Shown here: positions 10,676 to 17,855 of the stretch, in pieces
Numbering within the stretch: position 1 is the first letter of the stretch
How the letters are laid out: every line of letters starts with the position of its first letter
Origin: Bacteroidaceae bacterium
Lineage (GTDB): Bacteria; Bacteroidota; Bacteroidia; Bacteroidales; Bacteroidaceae
Assembly (NCBI GenBank): GCA_017429945.1
Contig: JAFRNY010000053.1
Span: 1 to 36,543 of the forward strand
Direction of reading: 5' to 3'
DNA length: 36,543 bases
The notes under the pieces: generated by a model
The model's input: the letters and a program-made list of their open reading frames with translations, nothing else
What the model was told of the DNA's origin: nothing
Databases searched by the model: none
Translations under genes and position numbers: made by a program

Positions 10676-11400
10676 GTTCCCCCTCCGCCGCTCATCTCAG
10701 TGTATTTGGTAAGCACGTTGACGTCCTTGCGGATATGGTAGGTGCGGCCGTCGGCCCCCTTGGCAACGACGTTAACATAGTAGACGCCGTCGGGCACTAT
10801 CTTGCCTTTGTAACGTCCGTCCCATCCTCCGTTGACATCGTTCCACGAGTAGAGCCGCTGTCCCCAGCGATTGAAGATGGTGGCCTTGAACGATACGATG
10901 CTCTTATGGTTGTCCTTGGCGCGATAGATCTTGTTGTAATCGTCGTCGTCGCCGGGCGAGAAGGCGTTAGGCATCTCGAGATGGCTCTCCCATATGGAGA
11001 TGGTTATGCGCACGGGTTGTTCGCCCTCGGCGGGGTAGGTTATGATGTCGCCGTCCTGCGTGAAGGTAGCCTTCAGTTCAGCTGTGAACGATCCGCTGTG
11101 CAGAAATGTGTATTCTATCTCCTCCTCGAAGCGGTGGACAAGAATGTTTTGTTCGTTGCCCGTCTCGTAGATAATCCATTCGTAGCGGCATTCGTAGTCA
11201 TCGACATCCTCGGGATTGGCGTGAAGGACAACCGACACGGGCGCCGACCCCGAGTAGCTCTCGAGGTCTTCGGTTATCTGTTCGCCCTCGTGACCTTCCT
11301 CGGTGGAGGTGTAGGTGAACGTGGCCGTTGGACTGCACGTCTGGGCTGCCAGTTGAATGGCTGCAGCCAAACATAGTGTAAGTAGGAATAATTTCTTCAA
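10666..11400 (-). CDS. Secreted protein with T9SS type-B (gliding-motility-associated) C-terminal domain
   Basis: The 244-residue protein has a signal peptide (MKKLFLLTLCLAAAIQLAAQ), an acidic PKD-like beta-sandwich region (about 25-145) and a C-terminal CHU_C/type-B sorting domain (about 150-235). The sorting domain shows the family motifs MPNAFSPGDD...N, IFNRWGQRLY, GGWDGRYKGKIVPDGVYYV and RKDVNVL. Such domains direct secretion through the type IX secretion system. The protein therefore implies a T9SS elsewhere in the genome. It is small for a T9SS cargo and carries no recognisable enzymatic domain. The tail GGGGTSN follows the sorting domain, and its last codon and stop come from the adjacent heptamer array. 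It lies downstream of pfkA on the same strand across a 139-bp repeat-containing gap. Confidence 0.88.
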   Translation of the reverse strand: MKKLFLLTLCLAAAIQLAAQTCSPTATFTYTSTEEGHEGEQITEDLESYSGSAPVSVVLHANPEDVDDYECRYEWIIYETGNEQNILVHRFEEEIEYTFLHSGSFTAELKATFTQDGDIITYPAEGEQPVRITISIWESHLEMPNAFSPGDDDDYNKIYRAKDNHKSIVSFKATIFNRWGQRLYSWNDVNGGWDGRYKGKIVPDGVYYVNVVAKGADGRTYHIRKDVNVLTKYTEMSGGGGTSN

Positions 11401-11416
11401 GGCTTAAATCTTTTTT

Positions 11417-11540
11417 ATTGGGTTGCCGTGGTACGGATTAATTGGGTTGCCGTGGTACGGCAACAAACAGGACAGAATGCTAATTCCTAATCCACAAAGG
11501 TGCCAGGCACTAATATCTGAACCTGATCCACAAAGGAGCC
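11417..11540. repeat. Two pairs of direct repeats with small palindromes between pfkA and the T9SS cargo gene
   Basis: ATTGGGTTGCCGTGGTACGG occurs at 11417-11436 and 11441-11460. The second copy extends into a hairpin TTGCCGT-GGT-ACGGCAA. TCCACAAAGG(T/A)GCC occurs at 11491-11504 and 11527-11540, the last copy touching the pfkA stop codon. A palindrome GTGCC-A-GGCAC lies at 11500-11510. No terminator T-run is evident. Confidence 0.6.
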
Positions 11541-12520
11541 TACAGTGACAGTGTCTCGAGGGCTGAGATAAGTTCGCGCTTGAGTGGCTTGTCGCTCTTC
11601 ACGGCGTTGGAGAAAGGCACATAGACGATGTCGTCGTTCTTGATGCCTATCATCACGTTGCGCTGGCCGTCGAGTAGTGCATTGATGGCACCTACGCCGA
11701 GACGCGAGGCGAGGATGCGGTCCTGTGCCGAGGGCGAGCCTCCGCGCTGCAGGTGACCGAGTATTGACACGCGTACGTCGAACTGCGGATATTCGTTGCG
11801 CACACGTTCGGCATAGTACATGGCGCCGCACTTGGGGCTCTCGCTGACGATGACGATAGACGACGACTTCGACTTACGGATGCCGCGTCCAATGAACTGT
11901 GCGAGCTGGTCGACGTGGGTCTGCTCCTCGGGGATGATGGCGGCTTCGGCGCCGGCGGCGATGGCAGAGTTCTGAGCGAGGAAGCCTGCGTCGCGGCCCA
12001 TCACCTCGATGAAGAAGATGCGCTCGTGGGAGTTGGCCGTGTCGCGAATCTTATCTACGCACTCCATGATGGTGTTGAGCGAAGTGTCGTAGCCTATGGT
12101 GAGGTCAGTGCCGTTGAGGTCGTTGTCGATGGTGCCGGGCAGGCCAATGCAAGGCACGTCATACTCGGCTGCGAAGAGGCGGGCGCCGGTCAGCGAGCCG
12201 TTGCCTCCGATGACCACGAGGGCGTCGATGCCGGCCTCGACCATATTGTCGTAGGCCTTCTGGCGACCTTCCTCGGTCATGAAATCCTTAGAGCGGGCGG
12301 TCTTCAGGATTGTGCCGCCGCGACCAATGATACCCGAGACGCTCTCGGTGGTGAACTCCTTTATCTCCTTGTGGATAAGGCCTTCGTAGCCGCGATAGAT
12401 ACCTTTTACTTTGAAGCCGTTGGCAATGGCAGCACGCGTCACGGCACGGATGGCGGCATTCATCCCAGGGGCATCACCGCCGCTGGTGAGTACGCCTATG
12501 CATTTAATCTTACGTGTCAT
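11540..12520 (-). CDS. pfkA: 6-phosphofructokinase
   Basis: Glycolytic kinase converting fructose 6-phosphate to fructose 1,6-bisphosphate. It has 326 residues from the ATG at 12520 ([23 protein letters not shown]), a normal length for the family. Visible motifs are GGDAPGMN (nucleotide loop), PGTIDNDL (catalytic Asp), MGRDAGFLA and HLQRGGSPS. The loop normally written GGDGS is GGNGS here (Asn107 for Asp, codon AAC). Gly at the next position fits ATP rather than pyrophosphate use. The frame stays open upstream to 12562, but those 14 codons are read through the GTTCAAT heptamer array and are not credible coding sequence. Expression from its own promoter is likely, but none is recognisable because the upstream region is repeat. 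Confidence 0.96.
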   Translation of the reverse strand: MTRKIKCIGVLTSGGDAPGMNAAIRAVTRAAIANGFKVKGIYRGYEGLIHKEIKEFTTESVSGIIGRGGTILKTARSKDFMTEEGRQKAYDNMVEAGIDALVVIGGNGSLTGARLFAAEYDVPCIGLPGTIDNDLNGTDLTIGYDTSLNTIMECVDKIRDTANSHERIFFIEVMGRDAGFLAQNSAIAAGAEAAIIPEEQTHVDQLAQFIGRGIRKSKSSSIVIVSESPKCGAMYYAERVRNEYPQFDVRVSILGHLQRGGSPSAQDRILASRLGVGAINALLDGQRNVMIGIKNDDIVYVPFSNAVKSDKPLKRELISALETLSL

Positions 12521-12532
12521 ATTATTTTTAAC

Positions 12533-12574
12533 ATTGAACATTGAACATTGAACATTGACCATTGACCATTGAAC
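12533..12574. repeat. Tandem 7-bp array, unit ATTGAAC, 6 units upstream of pfkA
   Basis: Units ATTGAAC x3, ATTGACC x2 and ATTGAAC in strict register, beginning 12 bp before the pfkA start codon. Reading it in the pfkA frame produces the false N-terminal peptide [10 protein letters not shown]. Confidence 0.88.
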
Positions 12575-12575
12575 T

Positions 12576-12616
12576 TGACCCCCTCCCGACCTCCCCGGGG
12601 GGAGGCGTTGGGCAAA
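12576..12616. repeat. Single GC-rich palindromic unit (half element)
   Basis: GACCCCCTCCCGACCTCCCC is followed by GGGGGGAGGCGTTGGG, a hairpin with the same CCCTCCCG core as the arms inserted in uvrA. Only one arm is present. It sits between the ATTGAAC array and the 8-bp array. Confidence 0.6.
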
Positions 12617-12624
12617 GGGAATTT

Positions 12625-12656
12625 ATTTTCTAATTTTCTAATTTTTTAATTTTCAA
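12625..12656. repeat. Tandem 8-bp array, unit ATTTTCTA, 4 units over the DUF308 stop codon
   Basis: Units ATTTTCTA, ATTTTCTA, ATTTTTTA and ATTTTCAA. The TAA stop of the minus-strand DUF308 gene (12646-12648) and its last two codons lie inside it. Confidence 0.75.
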
Positions 12657-13314
12657 CTTCCTCTACCACCACAGCCTCTTCGGCCTGGGCTTTCATCTCC
12701 TCGACTACGGTCTGTTCCTCAATTCGTTGTTGCTCTTTGGCAATGGCCTTCTTGATTCGGTAGAGGCGTATGCCAATGAAGAACTCCGAGACACCGTAGG
12801 CGATGTAGGCTATGCCCAGGATTGTGAACGGAATTGATGCCGCTTCGAGGGGTTTGGCTATGACGAAGATGCCTGCAGCGATGATGGCTAATGGCAGAAT
12901 GTAGGACGTCCACGATGTAGGAGCCACCTGACGATAACGTATCAGTGCAGAGATCTGTGCTATGCCTATGAGCACAAGCAAGCCGCCGAGGACATACATC
13001 AGGATGCTCACGAACTGAGCCGGCCACACAAGCAGCATCACGCCCAGCAGCACGGAACCCAACCCGACGACGGGGAACATGGGCAGGAGCGGAGCGCCCT
13101 CATCGACTACGGCGCCTTGCTCGGCAGCGAGTTGAGCCACTTGCCGCAGCTGACGCTTAGTGTTGAAATAGCCGATGAAAGCCAGCACGCCTGAAAGAAT
13201 AAACAGTCCGCCGATGACTTGCACCAGCACGACGGTCATGTCAGTAGGGTTGCTCACGAGTAGGAAGCCAACGAGCAGTGCACACAGCGAGCGGAAGATA
13301 TAACGGGTAAGCAT
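12646..13314 (-). CDS. DUF308 (HdeD-like) inner-membrane protein
   Basis: A 222-residue protein from the ATG at 13314 (MLTRYIFRSLCALLVGFLLV). About six hydrophobic segments arranged as repeated hairpins fit the DUF308/HdeD family: VVLVQVIGGLFILSGVLAFI, VVGLGSVLLGVMLLVW, SILMYVLGGLLVLIGIAQI, YILPLAIIAAGIFVI and FTILGIAYIAYGVSEFFIGI. In enterobacteria HdeD is linked to acid resistance, but for Bacteroidales members the role is unknown. The C-terminal tail (about 190-222) is a charged, Glu-rich, probably coiled-coil segment. The frame runs back to 13380, but those 22 residues (including IFHSSFFILHL) are translated from the AATGAAG repeat array and should be excluded. Confidence 0.85.
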   Translation of the reverse strand: MLTRYIFRSLCALLVGFLLVSNPTDMTVVLVQVIGGLFILSGVLAFIGYFNTKRQLRQVAQLAAEQGAVVDEGAPLLPMFPVVGLGSVLLGVMLLVWPAQFVSILMYVLGGLLVLIGIAQISALIRYRQVAPTSWTSYILPLAIIAAGIFVIAKPLEAASIPFTILGIAYIAYGVSEFFIGIRLYRIKKAIAKEQQRIEEQTVVEEMKAQAEEAVVVEEVEN

Positions 13315-13322
13315 GGTGATTA

Positions 13323-13357
13323 AATGAAGAATGAAGAATGAAGAATGAAAAATGGTG
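13323..13357. repeat. Tandem 7-bp array, unit AATGAAG, about 5 units upstream of the DUF308 gene
   Basis: AATGAAG x3, AATGAAA, AATGGTG, starting 9 bp before the DUF308 start codon and lying in its leader. Confidence 0.82.
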
Positions 13358-13377
13358 AGTGTTGAATTTTCTCGCCA

Positions 13378-13385
13378 CAAAAGTA
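13378..13385 (-). promoter_or_regulatory. Candidate -7 element for the DUF308 gene
   Basis: On the minus strand this reads TACTTTTG, matching TAnnTTTG. It lies 63 bp before the start at 13314, so the AATGAAG array would fall in the 5' untranslated region. No -33 TTTG is found at the standard spacing. Confidence 0.45.
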
Positions 13386-13463
13386 CACATTATTTATCGT
13401 ACGTGCACGCGAAATCGCAAAAAACTGCACAAAAGAATAAAAAAAGAGGACTGTGAATAAGAT

Positions 13464-13491
13464 TTTTCACTTTTCACTTTCCACTTTTCAT
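13464..13491. repeat. Tandem 7-bp array, unit TTTTCAC, 4 units before the nif3 promoter
   Basis: TTTTCAC, TTTTCAC, TTTCCAC and TTTTCAT in register. The array overlaps the -33 region of the nif3 promoter. Confidence 0.75.
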
Positions 13492-13509
13492 TTATTTATT
13501 GTACCTTTG
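13478..13509 (+). promoter_or_regulatory. Promoter of the nif3-family gene
   Basis: TACCTTTG (13502-13509) is an exact Bacteroidetes -7 element, with TTTC 20 bp upstream as a one-mismatch -33. The surrounding TTCATTTATTTATTGTACC is nearly identical to the rpsA promoter region. Confidence 0.75.
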
Positions 13510-13535
13510 CGCTCGAAATATTAAGCGTGTACGAC

Positions 13536-14333
13536 GTGAAAATCAAGGAAATCATCGCTGCCCTTGAACGATTCGCGCCTCTGCCCTTGCAGGAAAGCTA
13601 CGACCATGCTGGCCTGCAATGTGGACTGACAGAGACGGAGGTTTCAGGGGCATTATTGTGTCTGGACGTCACCGAAGAGGTGCTGCGCGAGGCCATAGAC
13701 CTGGGTTGCAACCTCGTCGTGAGCCATCATCCGCTGCTCTTTCATCCGCTGCGTCAGGTGGCTGACACTACACTCGTGGAGCGCTGCGTGCGGTTGGCCA
13801 TCCAGAACGACATCTGCATCTATTCAGCCCACACCAACCTCGACAACGTGGAGGATGGCGTCAACTATCGCATCGCCGACAAACTCGGGTTGATCGACGT
13901 GCAGCTCATGGATGCCAAGAGCCTGACCATTGGCTCGCGCACCGTAAAGAGCGGCAACGGAGTAATAGGTTACCTGCCTCAAGGCGAGGATTCGCTGGCC
14001 TTTCTCCAGCGCGTGAAGCAGGCATTCGGCGTCGAAGCCCTACAGCACAATGCCCTGCTCGAGCGACCCATACAGAGCATCGCCATCACGGGCGGAGCCG
14101 GAGACTTCATGCTCGATGCCGCCATCCGTGCGGGTGCAGACGCTTTCCTCACGGGCGAGATGCACTACCACGTCTGGCATGGTCACGAGCAAGAGATACA
14201 GATAGCCGTGCTGGGCCACTACGAGAGCGAGCAGTACACACGCGAGATTTTCCGTGAAGTGATTGAACAGGCTGCGCCTCAGCTGCCCGTTTACGACACG
14301 GATGTCTGCACAAATCCGATACAGATACTATAG
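13536..14333 (+). CDS. Nif3-like dinuclear metal centre protein
   Basis: Conserved Nif3/YbgI-family protein (265 residues) expected to bind two metal ions in a hexameric toroid. The cellular role is not settled; GTP cyclohydrolase I type 2 is a common but weakly supported label. Visible metal-site motifs are SHHPLLFHP (His64-His65), SAHTNLDNVEDGVN, GGAGDFMLDAAIRAGADAFLTGE and HYESEQYTREIF. It is close to the short (about 250 residues) version and lacks the CutA-like insertion of longer homologues. The start chosen is GTG at 13536 (MKIKEIIAALERFAPL), which matches the usual N-terminus. An in-frame GTG at 13527 adds only three residues. It is followed at once by a palindromic repeat and then the zinc-ribbon gene, a pairing often seen in Bacteroidetes. 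Confidence 0.92.
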   Translation: MKIKEIIAALERFAPLPLQESYDHAGLQCGLTETEVSGALLCLDVTEEVLREAIDLGCNLVVSHHPLLFHPLRQVADTTLVERCVRLAIQNDICIYSAHTNLDNVEDGVNYRIADKLGLIDVQLMDAKSLTIGSRTVKSGNGVIGYLPQGEDSLAFLQRVKQAFGVEALQHNALLERPIQSIAITGGAGDFMLDAAIRAGADAFLTGEMHYHVWHGHEQEIQIAVLGHYESEQYTREIFREVIEQAAPQLPVYDTDVCTNPIQIL

Positions 14334-14335
14334 AA

Positions 14336-14493
14336 GACCCACCCCCAACCCCTCCCGTTAGGGAGGGGAGAGCCTGCGGGATGATAACGTGGATACCAAA
14401 ATTCAACAATATTATTAACAATAAAGAATGACCCTATAAACTCCCATGCGCCAGCCGCTCCCCTCCCTGACGGGAGGGGTCGGGGGTGGGTCT
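14336..14493. repeat. Intergenic palindromic element related to uvrA insertion A
   Basis: The left arm (14336-14370) and right arm (14458-14493) are inverted copies: GACCCACCCCCAACCCCTCC then GTTAGGGAGGGGAG on the left, mirrored on the right. Each arm forms its own hairpin (CCCTCCC/GGGAGGG). The 87-bp spacer is AT-rich with no ORF. The left arm begins 2 bp after the nif3 stop, and the right arm ends 7 bp before the zinc-ribbon start. The arms share the GACCCACCCCC and CCTCCC-N4-GGGAGGGG layout with the element inside uvrA. Confidence 0.88.
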
Positions 14494-14500
14494 ATTACTT

Positions 14501-15328
14501 ATGGCAAGAGACAAGAAAGACCCTCAGGAACTCAGCGTAGAGGATAAGCTGAAGAACCTCTACCAGTTGCAGACGATGCTCTCAGAAATCGACTCCATCA
14601 AGACACTGCGCGGCGAGCTGCCCCTCGAAGTGCAGGACCTCGAGGACGAGATCGAAGGCCTGACAACACGCATCGACAAGATTCAGGTGGACATGCAAGG
14701 CCTGCAGGAAGAGATCAGCAAGCGTAAGATTGGCATCAAGGACAACCTCGCCAGCATCGAGCGCTACACCTCGCAGCTCGACAACGTGCGCAACAACCGC
14801 GAGTACGAGAATCTCACAAAGGAAATCGAATACCTGCAGCTCGACAACCAGCTGCACGAGAAGAAGATACGCGAGGCTCAGGAGGCCTACGAGCGCAAGC
14901 AGGAAGAGATCCGTCGCTGCTCTGACAATGTCACTGAGCGCCGCGACGACCTCGACGTGAAGAAGAGCGAGCTCGACGAGATTATCTCCGAGACACGTGC
15001 CGAGGAAGAGAAGCTGCGCGAGCGCTCCAAGAACCTCGAGCTCACCATCGAGCCCCGTCTGCTTTCTGCCTTCAAGCGCATCCGCAAGAACTCGCGCAAC
15101 GGTCTTGGCATCGTCTACGTGCAGCGCGACGCCTGCGGCGGTTGCTTCAACAAGATTCCGCCTCAGCGCCAGCTCGACATCCGCATGCGCAAGAAGATTA
15201 TTGTGTGTGAGTACTGCGGTCGCATCATGATTGACCCCGAGCTCGCAGGCATCAAAATCAACAAGCCCGTTGAGGAGAAGCCCAAGCGCCGCAGCCGCAA
15301 GAAGACTGAGAAGCCCGAGGAGGATTAA
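14501..15328 (+). CDS. Coiled-coil protein with C4 zinc ribbon (COG1579-like)
   Basis: The 275-residue protein has a long, highly charged helical N-terminal region (about 10-190) with heptad character, expected to form an antiparallel coiled-coil hairpin. A C4 zinc ribbon follows (Cys212-x2-Cys215 and Cys236-x2-Cys239). The tail is basic (KPKRRSRKK). This architecture matches the zf-RING_7/COG1579 family, whose members are thought to bind nucleic acids or act as scaffolds; function in Bacteroidetes is unknown. The true start is ATG at 14501. An upstream in-frame GTG at 14486 lies in the palindromic element. It follows nif3, probably on the same transcript unless the palindromes interfere. A clear terminator follows. 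Confidence 0.88.
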   Translation: MARDKKDPQELSVEDKLKNLYQLQTMLSEIDSIKTLRGELPLEVQDLEDEIEGLTTRIDKIQVDMQGLQEEISKRKIGIKDNLASIERYTSQLDNVRNNREYENLTKEIEYLQLDNQLHEKKIREAQEAYERKQEEIRRCSDNVTERRDDLDVKKSELDEIISETRAEEEKLRERSKNLELTIEPRLLSAFKRIRKNSRNGLGIVYVQRDACGGCFNKIPPQRQLDIRMRKKIIVCEYCGRIMIDPELAGIKINKPVEEKPKRRSRKKTEKPEED

Positions 15329-15356
15329 TCTCCGGCTGAAGTCATTGAATAGATAA

Positions 15357-15394
15357 GGTCCGAAAGATGGTAGACGCCATCTTTCGGGCCTTTT
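15357..15394 (+). terminator. Terminator after the nif3/zinc-ribbon unit
   Basis: A 14-bp stem GGTCCGAAAGATGG/CCATCTTTCGGGCC (one G-T pair) has a 6-nt loop and TTTT after it, 28 bp past the stop codon. Confidence 0.88.
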
Positions 15395-15435
15395 GTATGA
15401 GAGAGTATTCTCAAAGATTGTAGGGTGAGTGGTAT

Positions 15436-15473
15436 ATATCACTGTGTGATATTTATATATCACTGCGTGATAT
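15436..15473. promoter_or_regulatory. Two tandem 17-bp palindromes, possible operator pair
   Basis: ATATCAC-TGT-GTGATAT (15436-15452) and ATATCAC-TGC-GTGATAT (15457-15473) are perfect dyads 21 bp apart start to start. That is two helical turns, so both sites would face the same side of the DNA. They lie about 190 bp upstream of the rpsA promoter and 42 bp past the preceding terminator. The spacing suggests cooperative binding by a dimeric regulator. A dispersed repeat is the alternative. No regulator gene is adjacent. Confidence 0.5.
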
Positions 15474-15608
15474 GTAGAAGTTGTCAAGTGGATTTTTTGG
15501 AAGTGGATGAGGTGATACAGGATTCCTGTCGCTGAGTTATAGGAAGGAAACGAGGCGCGATGTGAGGCAAAACGGGTTGCAGGCGCCTAAAAAACACTAA
15601 AAATGAGG

Positions 15609-15649
15609 ATGAAACGCAAATTTTTCACCGTTCCTTTTTCGCGTTTCAT
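15609..15649. promoter_or_regulatory. Inverted repeat ATGAAACGC/GCGTTTCAT overlapping the rpsA promoter
   Basis: Nine-base arms at 15609-15617 and 15641-15649 are separated by 23 bp. The right arm touches the -33 region of the rpsA promoter. It may be a regulator site or chance. Confidence 0.35.
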
Positions 15650-15667
15650 TTATTTGTTGTACCTTCG
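15637..15667 (+). promoter_or_regulatory. Promoter of rpsA
   Basis: TACCTTCG (15660-15667) differs from the -7 consensus by one base, and TTTC lies 19 bp upstream. The block TTTCATTTATTTGTTGTACC is nearly identical to the nif3 promoter. The leader to the ATG at 15739 is about 65 nt and A/T-rich. Confidence 0.65.
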
Positions 15668-15738
15668 CGCCCGAGTTTTCGTCAATATAATGTCTAACAC
15701 TCAAAACAAACCAATTTTTTCTTTTATTAATTAACCCT

Positions 15739-17535
15739 ATGTCAAACTTAACAAACATTCAGCCCCTCGAGGACTTCGATTGGGAAGGCTACGAGAAAGG
15801 CACCGCTCAGAATGAGCAGACCCGCGACGAACAAGCCAGTGCTTATGAGAAGAGTCTCACAGGCGTAGGCGACCACGATGTGGTCGATGGAACTGTCATC
15901 GCTATCAACAAGCGCGAAGTCGTTGTGAACATTGGTTTCAAGAGCGACGGTATCATCTCCGCCAACGAGTTCCGCTACAACCCCGACCTCAAGGTCGGCG
16001 ACACCGTAGAGGTGTACATCGAAAATCAGGAAGACAAGAAAGGACAACTCATCCTCTCCCACAAGAAGGCTCGTGCAACAAAGAGCTGGGAGCGCGTCAA
16101 TGCAGCCCTCGAGAACGAAGAGATCATCAAGGGCTTCGTGAAGTGCCGCACCAAGGGCGGTATGATCGTCGACGTATTCGGCATCGAGGCATTCCTGCCC
16201 GGCAGCCAGATCGACGTGAAGCCCATCCGCGACTACGATGTCTTCGTAGGCAAGACCATGGAGTTCAAGGTCGTTAAGATCAACCAGGACTACCGCAACG
16301 TCGTCGTCAGCCACAAGGCTCTCATCGAGGCCGAGCTCGAGCAGCAGAAGAAAGAGATTATCTCGAAGCTCGAGAAGGGCCAGGTGCTCGAGGGCACCGT
16401 CAAGAACATCACTTCCTATGGCGTATTCATCGACCTGGGTGGTGTCGACGGTCTTATCCACATTACAGACCTCAGCTGGGGCCGTGTTAACGATCCCAAG
16501 GAAATCGTTGAGCTCGATCAGAAGATTAACGTTGTTATCCTTGACTTCGACAACGAGAAGAAGCGTATCGCTCTCGGTCTGAAGCAGCTCACACCCCATC
16601 CCTGGGACGCTCTCGATCCCAACCTCAAGGTTGGCGACCACGTCAAGGGCAAGGTTGTTGTCATGGCCGACTACGGCGCATTCATCGAAATTGCTCCCGG
16701 CGTAGAAGGTCTCATCCACGTCAGCGAGATGTCGTGGAGCCAGCACCTGCGCAGCGCTCAGGACTTCATGAAGGTAGGCGACGAGGTAGAAGCCGTCATC
16801 CTCACCCTCGACCGCGAGGAGCGCAAGATGTCGCTCGGCATCAAGCAGCTCAAGGCTGATCCCTGGGAGGCTATCGAAGAGAAGTATCCCGTTGGTTCGA
16901 AGCACACCGCCCGCGTGCGTAACTTCACCAACTTCGGCGTATTCGTTGAGCTCGAAGAGGGCGTCGACGGTCTCATCCACATCAGCGACCTCAGCTGGAC
17001 CAAGAAGGTCAAGCACCCCAGCGAGTTCACTAAGATTGGTGAGAACATCGAGGTTGTTGTCCTCGAGATCGATAAGGACAACCGTCGCCTCAGCCTCGGC
17101 CACAAGCAGCTCGAGGAGAATCCTTGGGACGTCTTCGAGACCGTATTCACCCGCGACAGCGTGCACGAGGGCACTATCGTAGAGCTCCTCGACAAGGGCG
17201 CAGTCATCCAGCTCGAGTACGGCGTGGAAGGCTTTGCTACTCCCAAGCACCTCGTTAAGGAAGACGGCAGCCAGGCTCAGCAGGGCGAGACTCTTCCCTT
17301 CAAGGTCATCGAGTTCAACAAGGACAGCAAGCGCATCATCCTCAGCCACAGCCGCATCTTCGAAGATGCCGCACGCACCGAAGCCCGCGAGGCTCGCAAG
17401 GCAGAGCGCGCTACCAAGCGTCCCGCCAAGGCTCAGGAAGAGCAGCCCGCTATCCAGAACCAGGCCGCTAGCACAACCCTCGGCGACATCGACGCCCTGG
17501 CTGAGCTCAAGGCTAAGCTCGAGTCTGGAGAGTAA
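15739..17535 (+). CDS. rpsA: 30S ribosomal protein S1
   Basis: The 598-residue protein binds mRNA on the 30S subunit and helps start translation, which is especially relevant in Bacteroidetes where Shine-Dalgarno sites are largely unused. Six S1/OB-fold repeats are visible. Two are divergent N-terminal repeats ([19 protein letters not shown] and [20 protein letters not shown]). Three are strongly conserved (with [40 protein letters not shown] and [20 protein letters not shown]). The last is [21 protein letters not shown]. An acidic N-terminal and a Lys/Ala-rich C-terminal extension flank them. Codon use is strongly biased, as expected of a highly expressed gene. It is monocistronic, with its own promoter and a strong terminator. 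Confidence 0.97.
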   Translation: MSNLTNIQPLEDFDWEGYEKGTAQNEQTRDEQASAYEKSLTGVGDHDVVDGTVIAINKREVVVNIGFKSDGIISANEFRYNPDLKVGDTVEVYIENQEDKKGQLILSHKKARATKSWERVNAALENEEIIKGFVKCRTKGGMIVDVFGIEAFLPGSQIDVKPIRDYDVFVGKTMEFKVVKINQDYRNVVVSHKALIEAELEQQKKEIISKLEKGQVLEGTVKNITSYGVFIDLGGVDGLIHITDLSWGRVNDPKEIVELDQKINVVILDFDNEKKRIALGLKQLTPHPWDALDPNLKVGDHVKGKVVVMADYGAFIEIAPGVEGLIHVSEMSWSQHLRSAQDFMKVGDEVEAVILTLDREERKMSLGIKQLKADPWEAIEEKYPVGSKHTARVRNFTNFGVFVELEEGVDGLIHISDLSWTKKVKHPSEFTKIGENIEVVVLEIDKDNRRLSLGHKQLEENPWDVFETVFTRDSVHEGTIVELLDKGAVIQLEYGVEGFATPKHLVKEDGSQAQQGETLPFKVIEFNKDSKRIILSHSRIFEDAARTEAREARKAERATKRPAKAQEEQPAIQNQAASTTLGDIDALAELKAKLESGE

Positions 17536-17541
17536 GAGCAG

Positions 17542-17581
17542 GTTAGCAAGTTGACGAGTTGACAAGTTGACAAGTTAACTG
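17542..17581. repeat. Tandem 8-bp array, unit GTTGACAA, 5 units after rpsA
   Basis: GTTAGCAA, GTTGACGA, GTTGACAA, GTTGACAA, GTTAACTG in 8-bp register, beginning 7 bp after the rpsA stop codon and lying between the gene and its terminator. Confidence 0.75.
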
Positions 17582-17641
17582 ACTGCTATCGATTACCGTT
17601 CCCGCGGGTTCTCCCGCGGGTCCGCATACAACCCTCACACG

Positions 17642-17690
17642 CGCCCGCGCACGTACCTATATAATATATAGGCCCCGTGCGCGGGCGTTT
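17642..17690 (+). terminator. Terminator of rpsA
   Basis: A 12-bp GC-rich stem CGCCCGCGCACG/CGTGCGCGGGCG carries an inner AT palindrome CCTATATA-A-TATATAGG, with TTT following. A smaller CCCGCGGG hairpin lies just before it (around 17601-17620). Confidence 0.85.
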
Positions 17691-17736
17691 CCTTATCCTC
17701 TTTAGGGCTTTCCCCTTCATTTTTTCGGTAATTCCC

Positions 17737-17767
17737 TTTGCTGCCTCGCGCAAAATGCTTTCCTTTG
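17737..17767 (+). promoter_or_regulatory. Promoter of the 17856-18746 gene
   Basis: TTTG (17737-17740) and TTCCTTTG (17760-17767) are separated by exactly 19 bp. The -33 is perfect and the -7 has one mismatch. The leader is about 80 nt and contains the AATCTCT array. Confidence 0.6.
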
Positions 17768-17820
17768 CAATGTCAAAAGAGAAAAAAGCATAAGCTTTAA
17801 CCTCCTTGACAACTACTCCT

Positions 17821-17845
17821 AATCTCTAATCTCTAATCTCTAATC
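17821..17845. repeat. Tandem 7-bp array, unit AATCTCT, 3.5 units in the leader of the next gene
   Basis: AATCTCT x3 then AATC, ending 10 bp before the ATG at 17856. Confidence 0.75.
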
Positions 17846-17855
17846 CGACACAACT

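Noticed and set aside
15748-17565. 605-codon open frame antisense to rpsA
   Set aside because: It mirrors the strongly biased codon use of rpsA. The product is a Leu/Val/Asp-rich sequence without motifs, and the sense gene is certain.
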